Origin: Asterias amurensis
Taxonomy: Eukaryota > Echinodermata > Asteroidea > Forcipulatida > Asteriidae
Direction: 5' to 3'
Assembly (NCBI RefSeq): GCF_032118995.1
Contig: NC_092661.1
Span: 18,425,185-18,489,184 of the forward strand
Length of the DNA: 64,000 bases
Part shown: positions 1 to 13,475 of the stretch, in pieces
How positions within the stretch are numbered: the stretch's first letter is position 1
Layout of the letters: each line of letters opens with the position of its first letter
The notes under the pieces: model-generated
The model's database searches: none
Told to the model about the DNA's origin: nothing
Seen by the model: only the letters and a program-made list of their open reading frames with translations
Program-made: the position numbers and the translations under genes

Positions 1-3000
1 TGTACTAGATCTACAAATACATATTCAACAGGTAATTCTTCAGTTTGTTAAATATGAAAGCAACAAAGATTAAAACAACTTTGATTTACAGTTAATCAGA
101 GTTTATGCATTCAGTAATAAGTGATATTTATTTTAAGGGTGTTGATTTGCCTGAGTGAACATAGGTGAGTCTGGCCCGTAGAAAATACGTCATCACTACA
201 CAACGATGTCAACAGGCTCTAGGAACGGAACAACAAGGCCGTCCACGCCACTCCAACTCCTTTTGAAAAATACATAACACCTACACAAGGTAACTCATCA
301 ATACATACGAGGAAACTTGAGGTATTTTAATTTGGAATACCACGCTCTCCATGCATACAGGTACAAATATTGACGCCATAAGAACTTGAGGGAGAAGTGT
401 TTTCACAGTTGTTCCAGGCGCGTAGTTTTGACATTAGGCAGTGTGCCAGCGGTATATAGTGCTCGGTTGCAGAACGCAATTATAAAGATTTCAGTACGAA
501 CAGGAGCGAGAGAACATTTTTGCAGGCCGATAATTCAAAAGGGAGATCGATATCTGAACTCTAATATTTTTATAACATTTTCACCCTTTATTCTTTTTTT
601 CTTTGGTCACACAAAAGAAAAAGTATTGTAAAGTTGTGCTCTGTTTTCCCCGTTGGATGACGTCACCGATCGCTCTGGCATATAAACAAATCGAGAAGAC
701 TCTATAAACACCGCTGATGGTGACGCACAACAAATGAGGCTTTGTAAATAAATAAATCAAGGAAAAATAAGGCTGAACAAAAGTTTGAACGTCTATGACC
801 AGTTGGACCTTATTATTCATATAGAGGACTGGGAGATACCTTTGCCATCATGGTGAAACCATCTTGATTCTTTTCTATTCACATCAATGTAACCAAAGTG
901 AGGCTGGAACGGCAAACAGTCTGGTTCCTTTTCGTACAGTGAATATTACCGTCCATGTTGGATAAAGGGAACATGACCAAGATGGTGGCAGAATGACATA
1001 TGTCTGTTGATATTACTTGTTGCATTATTCTGCACGAGTTGGATATGACGTTGTTAAAAAAATGACGAACAAATCATGCGGATCTTATAACCATTCATGG
1101 GCAGCTTGTGACAGGTTTCAACAACGGTTTATAAAAACGTGCTCTTCACAAGACGAAAGCAATCTGTTATACACGTTCTTTTTACAATGAGGACCTTTGA
1201 GGGTGAATGTGCTTATGTGCACATAATGGGAACGTGTTTATTGAGATCAAAAAGTAGGTCAGGCAAAAATATGAATCTAATTGAAAGTGACACAGAACTG
1301 TTCAAAGCAGACAGCTGAAAAAGGGAACTCTTTGTGCCGTCACAGTCAAAGGTGGTACATTTTCAACAGAACTAAACTTGTATAGGGTGATGTGCAGTCA
1401 CACAACAATAGGATGTTAAATTTATCCCTAGCGCCGTAAGTTTATTAAGAAAAGGAAGTTTCAAGATTTTAGTCATCTCTACCAAAGAAATGCTAAGAAA
1501 CCATCGATTAGAAACGGCACATGACTTTCTCCGAATCGGACAAAATATTCATAAGTGTGTATACAAAACCATACCAGATACGTTCTTCATCACACAATGA
1601 CATGCATTATAAAACAAAAGAATGTGGAGGTTATTAGAATTAATCAATTACATGTTTAAATATAGGTTGATTGACACCTGTTCATGTTTGTTGTTACGTC
1701 ATTTAGCCTTCGAGAAAGACTGATAGGGTCGAAACATCAAGCCAAAAACCAGTGTTTGTCTTTTTATGTTTAAATATGAAAAGCTTTTTGCTGGTCTGAT
1801 TTTCAACTGTTTGTTATGTTGCACGCTCCCGCTGGCTGTACCATAGGCACACATGACGGCTTGACAGAGAACTTCAAATGTGACGTTAAAGCAACGCTGT
1901 CTTAAGAAATGAGACACTAAATGATTGATAGATTACCAACTCTGTATAATCACCTGTACAGAGAGTCTCTATGTCAATGGAGTTACTTAATCTGAAGATT
2001 GGATGTAAATCTCAATTTAAGACATTAAAACTAGCATGTAATTGACGCTTGATGACGTTTGCTGTGCGTCATTGAGATGTCAAATCTACGAGTCCGGATA
2101 TTGACTGATGACAACAGCAATAATGAATTGAATATAGGAATTTTTCTTTTTTTCAACACACTACTGTCATAAATTTAAAAAATCAAGAGTTCAAAAGTTC
2201 AAGAAACTTCAATTAACAATTAATGGCCACATCTTGAACTCAAAGTGGAAGTTTTGTTTGTTCATAATTAATTAAATAAATTATTGCAATAGTGTAAAAA
2301 CAACATGATTTTGTTTTTAAGATGATTTACTTGAAGAAAACAAAAGTTTTCAGAGTTGTGTCGCACATTTCATTATAGGATTTCAACATACTTTGGATTA
2401 TAAACTAGACATGATGAACACAGTGGTAGTTTCAGGCAGGTTATTTTTGATACAATGATTAGAGAAAGTACCTCGACGTTTCTGCAAGTGTCCTCTGTCT
2501 GTCTTCATAACCAGTATACTTTTTTGTTTTTTAGCAGTGACTGTCAAACTGTATATACTTTAGCTGAGTCAACGCGGCAGTTGTTTTTTCTGTAACAGTT
2601 CATGGACCTTAGAGTTAGATAAAACAAAGATAAGCAAAATCCTAGGATTATGACCGATGTGAGATAGATTTTCCTTGCGATTCCTTTGCTGAGCTGGTCC
2701 AAAGATAGTCTCTTGTGGGACAACCGCGTCAACATTTTTAAACACCACAGGCCAGCTTCCGCGACTTAATGTGAAGACATAATCAAACAAGTACGTGTAC
2801 GTGATGTCAACCCCGGGGCATTGAACACACTCAAAAACAACCGGCATGCTCAAAATCTTGTCACGTGATACCGGTTCCATTTTTAGCAAGATTATTCAAT
2901 TAATAAAACACTGGCCATAATATACATTTGTTTATTGGGGGAAATAAGTGTAGTTGCACCCCCTTTGTTTAAAATAGTAATATCAAGTGAGTTTTTCGTA

Positions 3001-4245
3001 ATTCGCGTGGCCATTTTGTGCCAATGAGTTAATGGTAAAAACTCCTCGACCTTTCGACCAGTACTTGAAAATGCTATAAACATCTTCAGTATGATGATGC
3101 TAACACTCGTGTACTTTCTTTGCGCAATGCTTTCAATCTCGTCAACTTCACAAAATAGTTATAGCTCAAACAAGTAACCAACGTTTAATTACAAAACTGA
3201 CGCAGGCAATAATAATAATTTGCACCTAAAATAGTCACAGCTCTTGCGAGAAAATCAGTGCAAAGTCAATCTACTCAACGGCTGTTTTATTATTTACATT
3301 TCAAGTATGTGTTGTATAAATAGACTTGGGGAGCAATTATCAGCGTGAATTTGTGTTCAGACACAGGCATGGCTTACACTGTCGATATTCCTGGATAATT
3401 ACTTGGGACTGCGAGAAGGCAAGTGGAGAGGTTACCAATAATGGTTGTTTATGTTACGTATCTTTGTTGCTAATGGCAATGGGAAGTCACTATGGATAGA
3501 AAGCCTTGTCAATCATTAGCACCAAGCCTGTGATACGATGCATGAGAAATATTGCCATAACGTATATGAGCAAAATCACAGTCAATAATAAACCATAGAC
3601 AAAAAACCGTCCCTTTAATTTCATCTGAGTGTATTTTTTCCCGCCATATTGTGAATCAATACTGAAACAGTCTCGTATGATCCCTAATAATAAATTAAAT
3701 AAGCGCCACGAATCGCTCACAGCCCCATATCTTGAAAGTCATTAATGTTGTCCTAAATACTGCATTCATAAGATCAATCACCAATCAAAGGAAACACCCA
3801 GACCAATGTACTCCAATACAGGTTCAAAGACTCGATTCCAGCAAAATTCATCAGAAATAAACATTACACTGGTTTTATCCATAAGGTAACCCGACTATGT
3901 ATTAAAAGAAATCCAGCAGAAAATGGACGACGCCGTGGAATACCATGTCAAGCCTCCTCGTCAAAAAACACTCGCTCTTTAAGTCTCCTTAATCTGGATG
4001 GATTTATAATGAATGTCAGTGGTTGCCAGGCAACTACCAATAGTAAGTGCTGTCCACCATTCAACGATCAGACCGAGGACTACATTATTGGTGTTGATGA
4101 AGTGATTTGATCTTGGGATATTCCTTGATTGCGGTTTACAGGGTCGTAACAAACAGGAAATCTTGCTTCATCTCAAGGTGATCTACACACGGAGGGGGAA
4201 GCATTTTGAAAATGATGATAGAAACATTGCGTCACAATTACATTT
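1..4245. other. intergenic DNA, no gene recognised
   Basis: No open frame here resembles a known protein, and the short frames lack conserved motifs or consistent splice signals. Positions 869-935 carry a short dispersed repeat that recurs near 8940 and 16870. Base composition is AT-rich throughout. Confidence 0.6.
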
Positions 4246-4615
4246 AACGTTTCCCGCCTAGAAAACGCCCCCTCAGCCAAGTTTGTGTAGAGAGGGATGG
4301 CCAATATATGCAACCCGACCCCAATATGTTGTGTTATTATTACACAATAACTGAAACTGTTATTGCAATATTGCTATCGGCGATTGGACACCCTACCAGA
4401 GTATCACATTTTCCTTGAAATTTTACTACCCCAAAATCAAAAACTGCCACATTTTTGTAAATTTCCTCCTAGAAAATGCCCTCTCAACCAAAGATGTATA
4501 GAGAGGGATGGTTTACAGCCCAGTCCCATTACTTTGTGGAATTACACATTAATTACAACTGTGCTTAGTGTAACATTTTCCTTAAAATTAGACAACCCCT
4601 AAGTATTCAAAATGC
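4246..4615 (+). repeat. degenerate tandem duplication, about 215-bp period
   Basis: Two diverged copies lie head to tail. Each has a CCTAGAAAA-type start, then a block ending TAGAGAGGGATGG (near 4291 and 4500), then an ACA-rich stretch, then ACATTTTCCTT followed by AAAATTNNAC. The copies run from about 4253 and about 4466. No coding potential is seen. It may be a fragment of an older dispersed repeat that duplicated locally. Confidence 0.6.
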
Positions 4616-6365
4616 CAACTTTTGTGTGTCAAATATAATAGTATCGGCATAAACATATAATGCCAACTTTACGCTTTCTAAATATATAGATAAAAGGATG
4701 AGCTGTTTGTAAAGTCTACACAAAGATGGCTTAAGTTTCATCCTTTTATCCTTTGAATGATTATTCTCAGAGTGAGCAGCAGCCGGTTAGAAAGCTTTTT
4801 CTCCCCTCACGTCTTCCTGCCTCTCTGAGACACAGCGTGACATCTTCTCATGCTTGGATTACAAGTATAATCGTCTTATAGGTCCGCTCGTCTCCTCCAT
4901 GCTCCTCCGGAATGCTAAGCCGACCCAACGCCCCATCGTGCCCGCGGTATATTCCCAAAACACAAGGCTACCATCTTGATGGATGCAAGGGTCGATATGT
5001 CAATGCACAGACAGCTTCTCTCTTTCTCTTTTGTTTTGTTGAATTTTGTTGTTTATAGTTTCATGAATATTGCTAGAGTAAATCGTGGGGAAAATTCTGT
5101 CGGACATAATTTAACAGTTTCTGGTGCATCAGACAAAGGTGTCAAGTAGATTTGGCATACTTCATGTCCAATTCGGTATTCTGGTTAAAACCTTTTAAAC
5201 ACAAATTTAATAATGCCCAAATACAAAGATTATGAAAGCAGTGTTTTCTAAGACATAAATGTATTCTTTGGAGATATTTAATTTAATGCCCACTTCTCTT
5301 TAAAACCCTTTGACAAAGTGATATAGGACTGAAAAATTACAAAAATCACGATTGTGTTCAATTACTGTTTTATCTTTATAATCAAAAAACAGTAATTTTT
5401 GTTTGTTTTATGCTTATTGAAATAAATTGCAAGCTTGACGTTATGCAATACATACTGTGGCTAAGTTTAGATATCATATACAACATAATTGTATATATAG
5501 TTGACCATGTCGTATAAGGTAATCAATTCTTATGCTATTTAAAGTTAGATTACCATTACTGATTTGTGTTTCAATAACGACTCACTAGAATCCGAGTCAG
5601 TTGCTCCATGGCCAGAACCAGTACAAAGTTCATATTTGCCCAATTGAGAATTCTAACCGCATTTTCCAATCTGCTCCTTGACGACATAAGTCAGTGAGCT
5701 GAAACAGTTAAAGGTCACTTGTCTCATTATTCAATTCCTTGATTCTTTCAAATTGACACACGCCTCAATGAAACCGCTCTACCGTTGCAAAATACACTCA
5801 CCGATTTGGTTTTTACGGTTCAATTCAGTATCAAAACACGCCCATTATAATATACAAATCCCTCAATATGTAACCCCTAAAACACACTTGATCGGTTGTA
5901 CGTAAACCTTCATCAATTTATATCATCTTAAGTGGCTGCAAGTTGGAACACAAAATCATGTTAAATACCACAGTTTAAAGATTTTTTTATACATGGTTTT
6001 CAAAATCGTGAGAAAGCTATACACCATACATAGAAAGGCATATTCAATTGATACAAAAATACTGAGTTTATTTAACATCAAATGCACAGTTGACACTTGC
6101 ATGAAAATACCAAGTCAGAAGCTTAGCCCGTAAGTCTTTAATCCGGTTAAAAGCGTTCTCTATTGCTATTGAGTTCACCAATGCATTCATAGTGCTTTTA
6201 TATGGCTAAGTAATGAAATATTCCTAAACCGTGGCTTTAACAATGAGATCGTGATTATAAGACATGGGTGGGAGTTTCTGGGTATTCTGTTAGTCTAGAA
6301 AGTATATCTGAGCCCAGGGCTGGTTGTATAGAGTTTCATAGCGTCATATATCAAACAGCGATGTC
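4616..6365. other. intergenic DNA with one perfect hairpin
   Basis: No gene is seen. Positions 5360-5371 and 5386-5397 form a perfect 12-bp inverted repeat (AATTACTGTTTT) around a 14-nt spacer. The rest is AT-rich and unassigned. Confidence 0.6.
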
Positions 6366-7520
6366 AAGTTTCCTTTTGTGAATTGCGAAATATTCAATTC
6401 AAGTTTCCTTTTGTGAAATGCGAAATATTCAATTCAAGTTTCCTTTTGTGAAATGCAAATAATTCAATTCAAATTTCCTTTTGTGAAATGCGAAATATTC
6501 AATTTAAGTTTCCTTTTGTGAAATGCGAATTATTCAATTCAAGTTTCCTTTTGTGAAATGCAAAATATTCAATTCAAGTTTCCTTTTGTGAAATGCGAAA
6601 TATTCAATTCAAGTTTCCTTTTGTGAAATGCGAAATATTCAATTCAAGTTTCCTTTTGTGAAATGCAAAATATTCAATTCAAGTTTCCTTTTGTGAAATG
6701 CGAAATATTCAATTCAAGTTTCCTTTTGTGAAATAGAAAATATTCAATTCAAGTTTCCTTTTGTGAAATAGAAAATATTCAATTCAAGTTTCCTTTTGTG
6801 TAATGGAAAATATTCAATTCAAGTTTCCTTTTGTGAAATGCGAAATATTCAATTCAAGTTTCCTTTTGTGAAATAGAAAATATTCAATTTAAGTTTCCTT
6901 TTGTGAAATGCGAAATATTCAATTCAAGTTTCCTTTTGTGAAATGCGAAATATTCAATTCAAGTTTCCTTTTGTGAAATGCGAAATATTCAATTCAAGTT
7001 TCCTTTTGTGAAATAGAAAATATTCAATTCAAGTTTCCTTTTGTGTAATAGAAAATATTCAATTCAAGTTTCCTTTTGTGAAATGCGAAATATTCAATTC
7101 AAGTTTCCTTTTGTGAAATGCGAAATATTCAATTCAAGTTTCCTTTTGTGAAATGCGAAATATTCAATTCAAGTTTCCTTTTGTGAAATAGAAAATATTC
7201 AATTCAAGTTTCCTTTTGTGTAATAGAAAATATTCAATTCAAGTTTCCTTTTGTGAAATGCGAAATGTTCAATTCAAGTTTCCTTTTGTGAAATGCGAAA
7301 TATTCAATTCAAGTTTCCTTTTGTGAAATAGAAAATATTCAACTCAAGTTTCCTTTTGTGTAATAGAAAATATTCAATTCAAGTTTCCTTTTGTGAAATG
7401 CGAAATATTCAATTCAAGTTTCCTTTTGTGAAATGCGAAATATTCAATTCAAGTTTCCTTTTGTGAAGTAGAAAATATTCAATTCAAGTTTCCTTTTAAG
7501 TAGGATTCGAAAGTTTTGAA
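6366..7520 (+). repeat. 35-bp satellite array, about 33 units with higher-order structure
   Basis: Head-to-tail copies of a 35-bp unit that starts AAGTTTCCTTTTGTG and ends ATATTCAATTC. I read 32 clean units from 6366 to about 7485, then a degenerate unit, then a last partial match (AAGTTTCCTTTTGTG) near 7519. Variation is concentrated in one segment, giving three main unit types: A (GAAATGCGAAATATTC), B (GAAATAGAAAATATTC) and C (GTAATAGAAAATATTC). From 6891 the order is A-A-A-B-C, A-A-A-B-C, A-A-B-C, A-A-B, which indicates expansion in multi-unit blocks. The left units are more diverged. The array is not coding. Confidence 0.95.
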
Positions 7521-7554
7521 GTTTCCTTTTGTGAACGACGAAATTCAAGAGGGT

Positions 7555-10500
7555 TGAATAATATTTTTATGTGAAATGAAAACCACATGTGATAATGAGA
7601 TACCGTACAAAAGGTTTAAGCAATTACTTCCGTTTACGATGTTTTCATATTTTAGTACAAGGAATATAACTCATATCAATATAAGGAATATGTTGGAATC
7701 ATTGTTTAATACAAAATAACAACGTGTTGCCATTTTGATTGGTACATGAGAAGTCCCTTTATATCATCGCCTAATATAAAGATAGCTCTATTATGATGAA
7801 TTAACTGAAGCTTCTTACTAAAGTCATTATTTACATTGGTGGTTATTTTGACGATTGTTTTACGGAATTATAAACTACAAACCTACGCTCACAGTACATC
7901 GCAAGTCATCCATGCTGAGATTTTATGCATCAATGGACAATAAGTCAAACTCAAGTAGACTTCCATGCACCGAGTCAACTTAAACAAACAAACAAGCACG
8001 TCACTGTGTGCCATAACGACAACAGTGCGGGAAAACATCACTTCACAGTTGATTCTTCTTCAGTTAATATCACACCATGGTTAAACAAATCCACGATGGA
8101 AGCACTTGGATGGAACGTATTGTTTAAACATCAGAACAGAATTCATCACTTAGGTTGTTTTTCTGACAATAAGAGACGCTGACTCAGTGGACTGAACAGA
8201 CATTTAGAGAAAATTATATTAAGACAGGGATCATTGTTTGCGAAAAACAAATACGTTTGAGATGTTAAAATTCGTCAATAACTGACTGGGTGTAATTCAA
8301 ATTTTCTGTGACTTCATGCAGTTTTGTCACGTATAAGAGGTGTAGTGCTCTCAATAATTTACATAGTCGTTGGTTCCCGAGATGACATGTTTATTAACTT
8401 TGAATGAACTCTCCTATCAAAATAAAAAAACACATAATGTTATATACAGTAGCACACGCCTTATTATGTGTGGGCGCACACACTAAACTTGATTGCACCA
8501 AATGAGGCATTTTTCAATACAAGACTTCTTCCGGCGGGAAATGCTAGTTCATAACAGGCATTGACGTGTAAACAAAGGATATCACGACATCAATAGAAGC
8601 CAATCAACGTCACAAACAGCAGTGTAATTACTATAGGAAATGTAAAGATTCTTTCAGAATACGTCATGACCAGTAAATACAAATAGAGAATTTAAATAAG
8701 GAGTGTAGTTTAGACTCGCCCGTTGTTATCAACACTATGAAATATAAGCCACAAATCCATACCGCAACTCAGACACAAAGGTGTAGATTTCATCGACATT
8801 GAAATAATATCCATAGAGATGCAATTTAGATCTCCTGATGCTCAATACCATTAACTTCTTGGAAGATAGTGTGATGTCACATCTTCGGGTGGAAAGTATT
8901 CCTTGTGGTTATGTATTCTGTTCAAAACAGACAAATATGACATCCATGTAACCGAAACGAGGCTAGACGGCAGCAGTCTGGCCCCTCTAAGCGCATCCGG
9001 TACAAATGCACAGTTATGAACCTAGGCTCCATTTCATAAAGCACTTATGTTCATCCTAAAATGAGTTGTCAATATTACCATAGTGACTTATATTGTGACA
9101 ACACTCTTTACGTTATAATTAAGATTGATTAGCACTTAAGAAAAATCTTAACTCCTTGTAAAACCAAGCCCTGATTATGTTCGTGTATATAGTGTACATT
9201 TTGACAATTACTGCAGTTTTATTCGGTGCAAGTTTGCTTAGAGTTCTTAAAGCAAAAAGTGACGTGTTGTAATTTAATTGCAGTCCATTAAGATTTGGTG
9301 TGTACCATCAGTTTTTAAATTACGTTTGCGGTTTTTAAAATGCAAAGTCAAACATCCTGTTCACAAAATTGAAGGGTAAGATGAGTAAAAGACAAGTCAC
9401 TGTACATCTTGCAAACAAAGGCCACCATTGAAGCTGTCACATCCATTATTTTGCCACGAAATACACTGCGCTGAACCAGCAGATTATTCAACGTGGAGCT
9501 CACAATCCAGCTGGTCAAACAACGACGCCCGGTTTGGAAGGACGACAGATACTTCTCGTCTAGTGAGTGGTTAGTGGCCAAAGGCAAGGGCACACAGGAC
9601 TGTGGTGAAATAACCATCCTTCTACGAATCTCTCTTATATTAAATCTCAAACATTATAGCAGTTGGAAACATTGAATGTCATATTACATGATGGAGGCGA
9701 TAATCAGTTTATCTTATGAATTAATGGAATGAGGAGATGGGATTTCCCGTAAGCACCGCACATCCGCTCGGTCCCAATGGGAACCCATTTTAAGTTATCT
9801 AATAAACCTTCAGGAGAATATGAAGTCTTGTAATTGTATTATTATTAATGTGTGGACGATTCTCAAAAGACAAATTAAGAGCTTCTATGATGGAGTCTTG
9901 AAAGGTTTTCTATTCCTTTGGGTTTTGATTAAACTCGCATCTCGTAGAACATACTTTTGTATAATATGTTGAACGTCTGAAATGGTGAATTTAAAAATGG
10001 GGCGTCAGGATTTTGTTAAGAATAATTACAAGTGTGTACACAAGAAGCAGCCTGCGAAAAATTTACTTATAAAGGACACACAATATATTAACATGAATTA
10101 TCGACAAGACAACAAGTCACATCACCTTAGCTGAGTACCGTTTCGAACGATATATCTTTTTTTTGCAAATAATAGTTTACTGACGTCGTGAATAACCTTT
10201 GAAAAGATAAGTCAGTAAATGAAACACAAATTCTTACGACGGTTAAATCATCAGCTTTTGCGATCAGCTGCACCCAACATTTCGAGGATTAGCCTGAGTG
10301 ATCTTCAGCAGTATAGAACAGTTGTCACGATCGTTAGGGATAGTTCCTCAGAAGCTGACACCTGCGCTCATCGCAGTAGATACATCCGCTATAAGCTATA
10401 TCGTCTTATAGAAACTATACCATTATAATATCGTTTATAAAAAGCGCAGCTGGATTTCAACAAAATTGTGATCAGAAAAAGACATCGGTTTGTTGTTTAG

Positions 10501-12686
10501 AACATACATTAGTTGACAAGAATTCGCAGTATTGGAGTGTTGCTGTATTTGTATTACAGTATGGAAGATTAGTAGTGATAAATATATTTTCTTATAGTGG
10601 AAACAGTTGTCTCAAAATGTATCTCCTTGAAATACATACACATATAAGCATAATTAAATTTGAATTAAATTTGCATTATAACAAAAGCAACGGGTAATAT
10701 AACACCAAGTAAACAACACCGTCAATGATCATGTATGGATAGATGAATTATTATTATGCCATTGCTTCATTAATTTGACTTTTATACACGCTTCTTCGTT
10801 TAATCTAAAACTGTGTTTATGTGATTACGCCCATAGTGTATACTTCTCATTTCAAAATAATTAGTGAATATGCTCAATAATAATAATACACAACGCTGAG
10901 TCCATTTGGTTGTCAGATAAACATATTTCAATGAATCAAAATATGGACAACAATATCAAACCAGCGGTTCATTTTTAAATCGTGAAAGACATATATTAAA
11001 TTAGAGATACATATTTCAGAAAGACAACTCACCGTAAAGCGTATCCTGTGCTAAGCACACTGACTGGACGAGTGAAGGTACAATGCTGAACACTCCAGAG
11101 CTTAGAGTGGGTAATTATATGCACCAGTATGTTCCCTGAAAAGCCACGGGTTAAAAACCAAAGACGTTATAGAGTGGACAACTGCCGCAGCCTCCCGGCC
11201 ACTGAGAGATAAAACTGTGGTTCCAGGGGCACAGGGCTTTTAGAGGTTATTGGTTAGGGGAAAGAGTGGGGACGTCTTCGTCGGCTCCCACTATAGTCAT
11301 AACCTGCTCGTACCCGCTGATGCAGACTAGCTCACTGAACGATTCAGCTATGCCGTGCACAAGCAACCCCCGCTTTCTTGTACTGTCACTTTGGACTTGC
11401 CTCGTCAGTTCGCTGGTACCCTGGATCGCAACGGAGCAGGTGTAAACCAGACATTGATGACAACGTGTATGGAAGAGACAGATTCGAGATCATCACCAAA
11501 TAGCCTCTTATTTTTTACATCATCAGAGCATTTCCACTCATCGGTTAAACCACATATACGTCGAGTGAACCGCAAACCTTACTATATCTATAGGGAACTC
11601 TGCACTATGGTTAAAACCAAAAAGCTCTATATTGCCATATGTTACTTTTCATACCATATCAAATATTACGAATTACTCAATCAACATTTGAAACATCGTT
11701 CAAGAAACAAATAAGTGAAGACACTAAACTCAAATGTAGCCAAAAATGTCCATTCTGAAACACAAATACAAACCTGAAGAAGAAAAAAAATGTGCCATTA
11801 TTTTTGACATTGAGCGATGTTCTTGTGTGTTAACCCAAACAGTATATTTTTCATGAACAAAGGCATGCCCGAATACGAACTGACTCATGTTTATATATAA
11901 TTTAATTTTGCATTCATAATAAACAAGGGACTCTTCCTGTAGTGTCATTTTTATCAACTCATCTAACACCGTCCACGGCAGTCTTTCTATTCGTTCCCTT
12001 TGATTAAACTACAATGGTGATAAATTACCCACTACGGACGATGTGCACGTCTTCTGATGAACGAGGAGAGGGCATTTACGTTTCCAACGAGTAGTTCGTG
12101 CGAGATATTGCAACTGCACTCAGGAACTCTCCTATGTATTTCCCCCCCCCCCCCCCCCGCCCCACACGTCGAGATGATTAGTGATTTTGTAGTTGAGAAG
12201 CACAACAGTAAATCATGACTTCAAAACATACAATGTTCCCAATTTGATTTGTACTCAATGAAACATTAATGGGAAGCCTCCCATGCATTATACGGGTTTT
12301 TCCACAGTGTGATGTTTATGTGCCTTTCGTCTGCAGATATTGGGGCAATCTAATAAAGAAATCTAGCTTGGTGCAAACCTGGATATTGCGATTCCATTTG
12401 GAACCCATGACCCTTTTCCTCAATAAAACATATTTCGCAATGCACCGTTATTAAGTTTCGTGAAGGAATACCTTGAGATGATGTGTAGACACTTATTCAC
12501 ATAAAATATACCGTCAGATTCTCAGAGAAATATAATAAAATGTTTAATATTTACAGTCAATTGGTACAGGTGTTTTAGCGGTTTCCTTTGAAGTCATGTT
12601 CGCACAATGTTATTCAAATGGTGTCGTATCCATGGCAATAAAAGACCAGCCAGTTAGTGATTCAACAAACTGGCGTGACTGAATGC
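7555..12686. other. intergenic DNA with scattered repeat fragments
   Basis: No gene is recognised. Near 8935-8985 is one copy of the short dispersed repeat also seen at 869 and 16850. Near 9027-9175 is a block opening with a CATTTCATAAAGCACTTA-like end and closing AAGCCCTG, the style of the dispersed repeat seen as a dimer at 56.25 kb. Near 10271-10310, on the minus strand, is a CTGAAGA/GAAA motif pair of the kind found in retroelement tails. Positions 12142-12158 are a run of 17 C. The frames at 9348-9650 and 11355-11714 have no recognisable domain. Confidence 0.55.
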
Positions 12687-13475
12687 TTAAAGGCACTGGA
12701 CACTATTGGTAATTACTCAAAATAATTGTTAGCATATTAAAATTACTTGGTAACGAGCATTGGAGAGCTGTTGACTTGATAGTATAAAACATTGTGAGAA
12801 ACGGCTCCCTCTGAAGGATTAGTCTCGAGAAACTCGTCCTTACTTAGGTTGGGTTCCATGCGTCCTAACTTCTATGAATACAAAACTTAAAGGGACACAC
12901 CGGCTCACCGTTTACGCAATTTAGGGGTGTAGAATCATAAATAATGTTTGTATAGATGGTTGCTGTAAAAAAATCATCAAAATGTCACGTATTTAGCGAA
13001 AAATGATTTTGAAAAACTAAAGCGGCCATATAACAAGCTTCCGTTACACGGACTCTTTTAATGTGAATCTTACGTTAGATTTTTCACCATTATTTACATT
13101 TTGTAGCGATAATTTGAATACATGATCTCTTTCGTCAATTATTCGTAAATAATTTTGTAAAAAAAAGATTTAAATTTGGTTAAGTAAAAGTTACTTTTAG
13201 ACGGCTGAAAGTAAAACTAGCCCGGAAGGTCACGTGATTGTTTGTACCACTTTTTGGTTAGAACAATCACGCGACCTGCGTTTTTGTCTTAAAGTGCTCA
13301 AAAACGGCTAAATTTGCTGATTTTTTTTAAGGACTGTTCTTCTTCATTCCTGGAAGACCGTTGAAGTCATATCTTAGTCTATTTTGTAGCCCAAATAGCC
13401 CAATTCGGCCGGTGTGTCCCTTTAACCCGTCCTAAGTTAGGAAGCGTTTGGTGAAATCGACGGCAGTGCCTTTAA
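12687..13475. mobile_element. MITE family 1 copy (TTAA ends), interrupted by another MITE
   Basis: The left end is TTAAAGGCACTGG at 12687 and the right end is GCAGTGCCTTTAA at 13475. The left half matches the family 1 consensus (ACTATTGGTAATTACTCAAAATAATT, then a block with GAGAAACGGCTCCCTCTGAAG). A family 4 element sits inside it between two TTAA copies. The right inner part is poorly conserved, so the element is old. No transposase is encoded. Confidence 0.8.
12887..13425. mobile_element. MITE family 4, about 530 bp, TTAA target duplication
   Basis: Terminal inverted repeats AGGGACACACCGGC at the left and GCCGGTGTGTCCCT at the right (with one intervening base differing) are flanked by TTAA at 12887-12890 and 13422-13425. 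The interior has no transposase, so it is non-autonomous. The TTAA duplication fits piggyBac- or Kolobok-type mobilisation; which of the two cannot be decided from one copy. It is nested inside a family 1 MITE. Confidence 0.85.

Noticed and set aside
6366..7520. 35-bp regular repeats resembling a CRISPR array
   Set aside because: The units are directly adjacent with no spacers, the neighbouring genes are eukaryotic and there are no cas genes. It is a satellite.
11355..11714. 119-codon plus-strand frame
   Set aside because: It is the longest frame in its neighbourhood, but it has no recognisable domain, an uneven composition and no splice partners.
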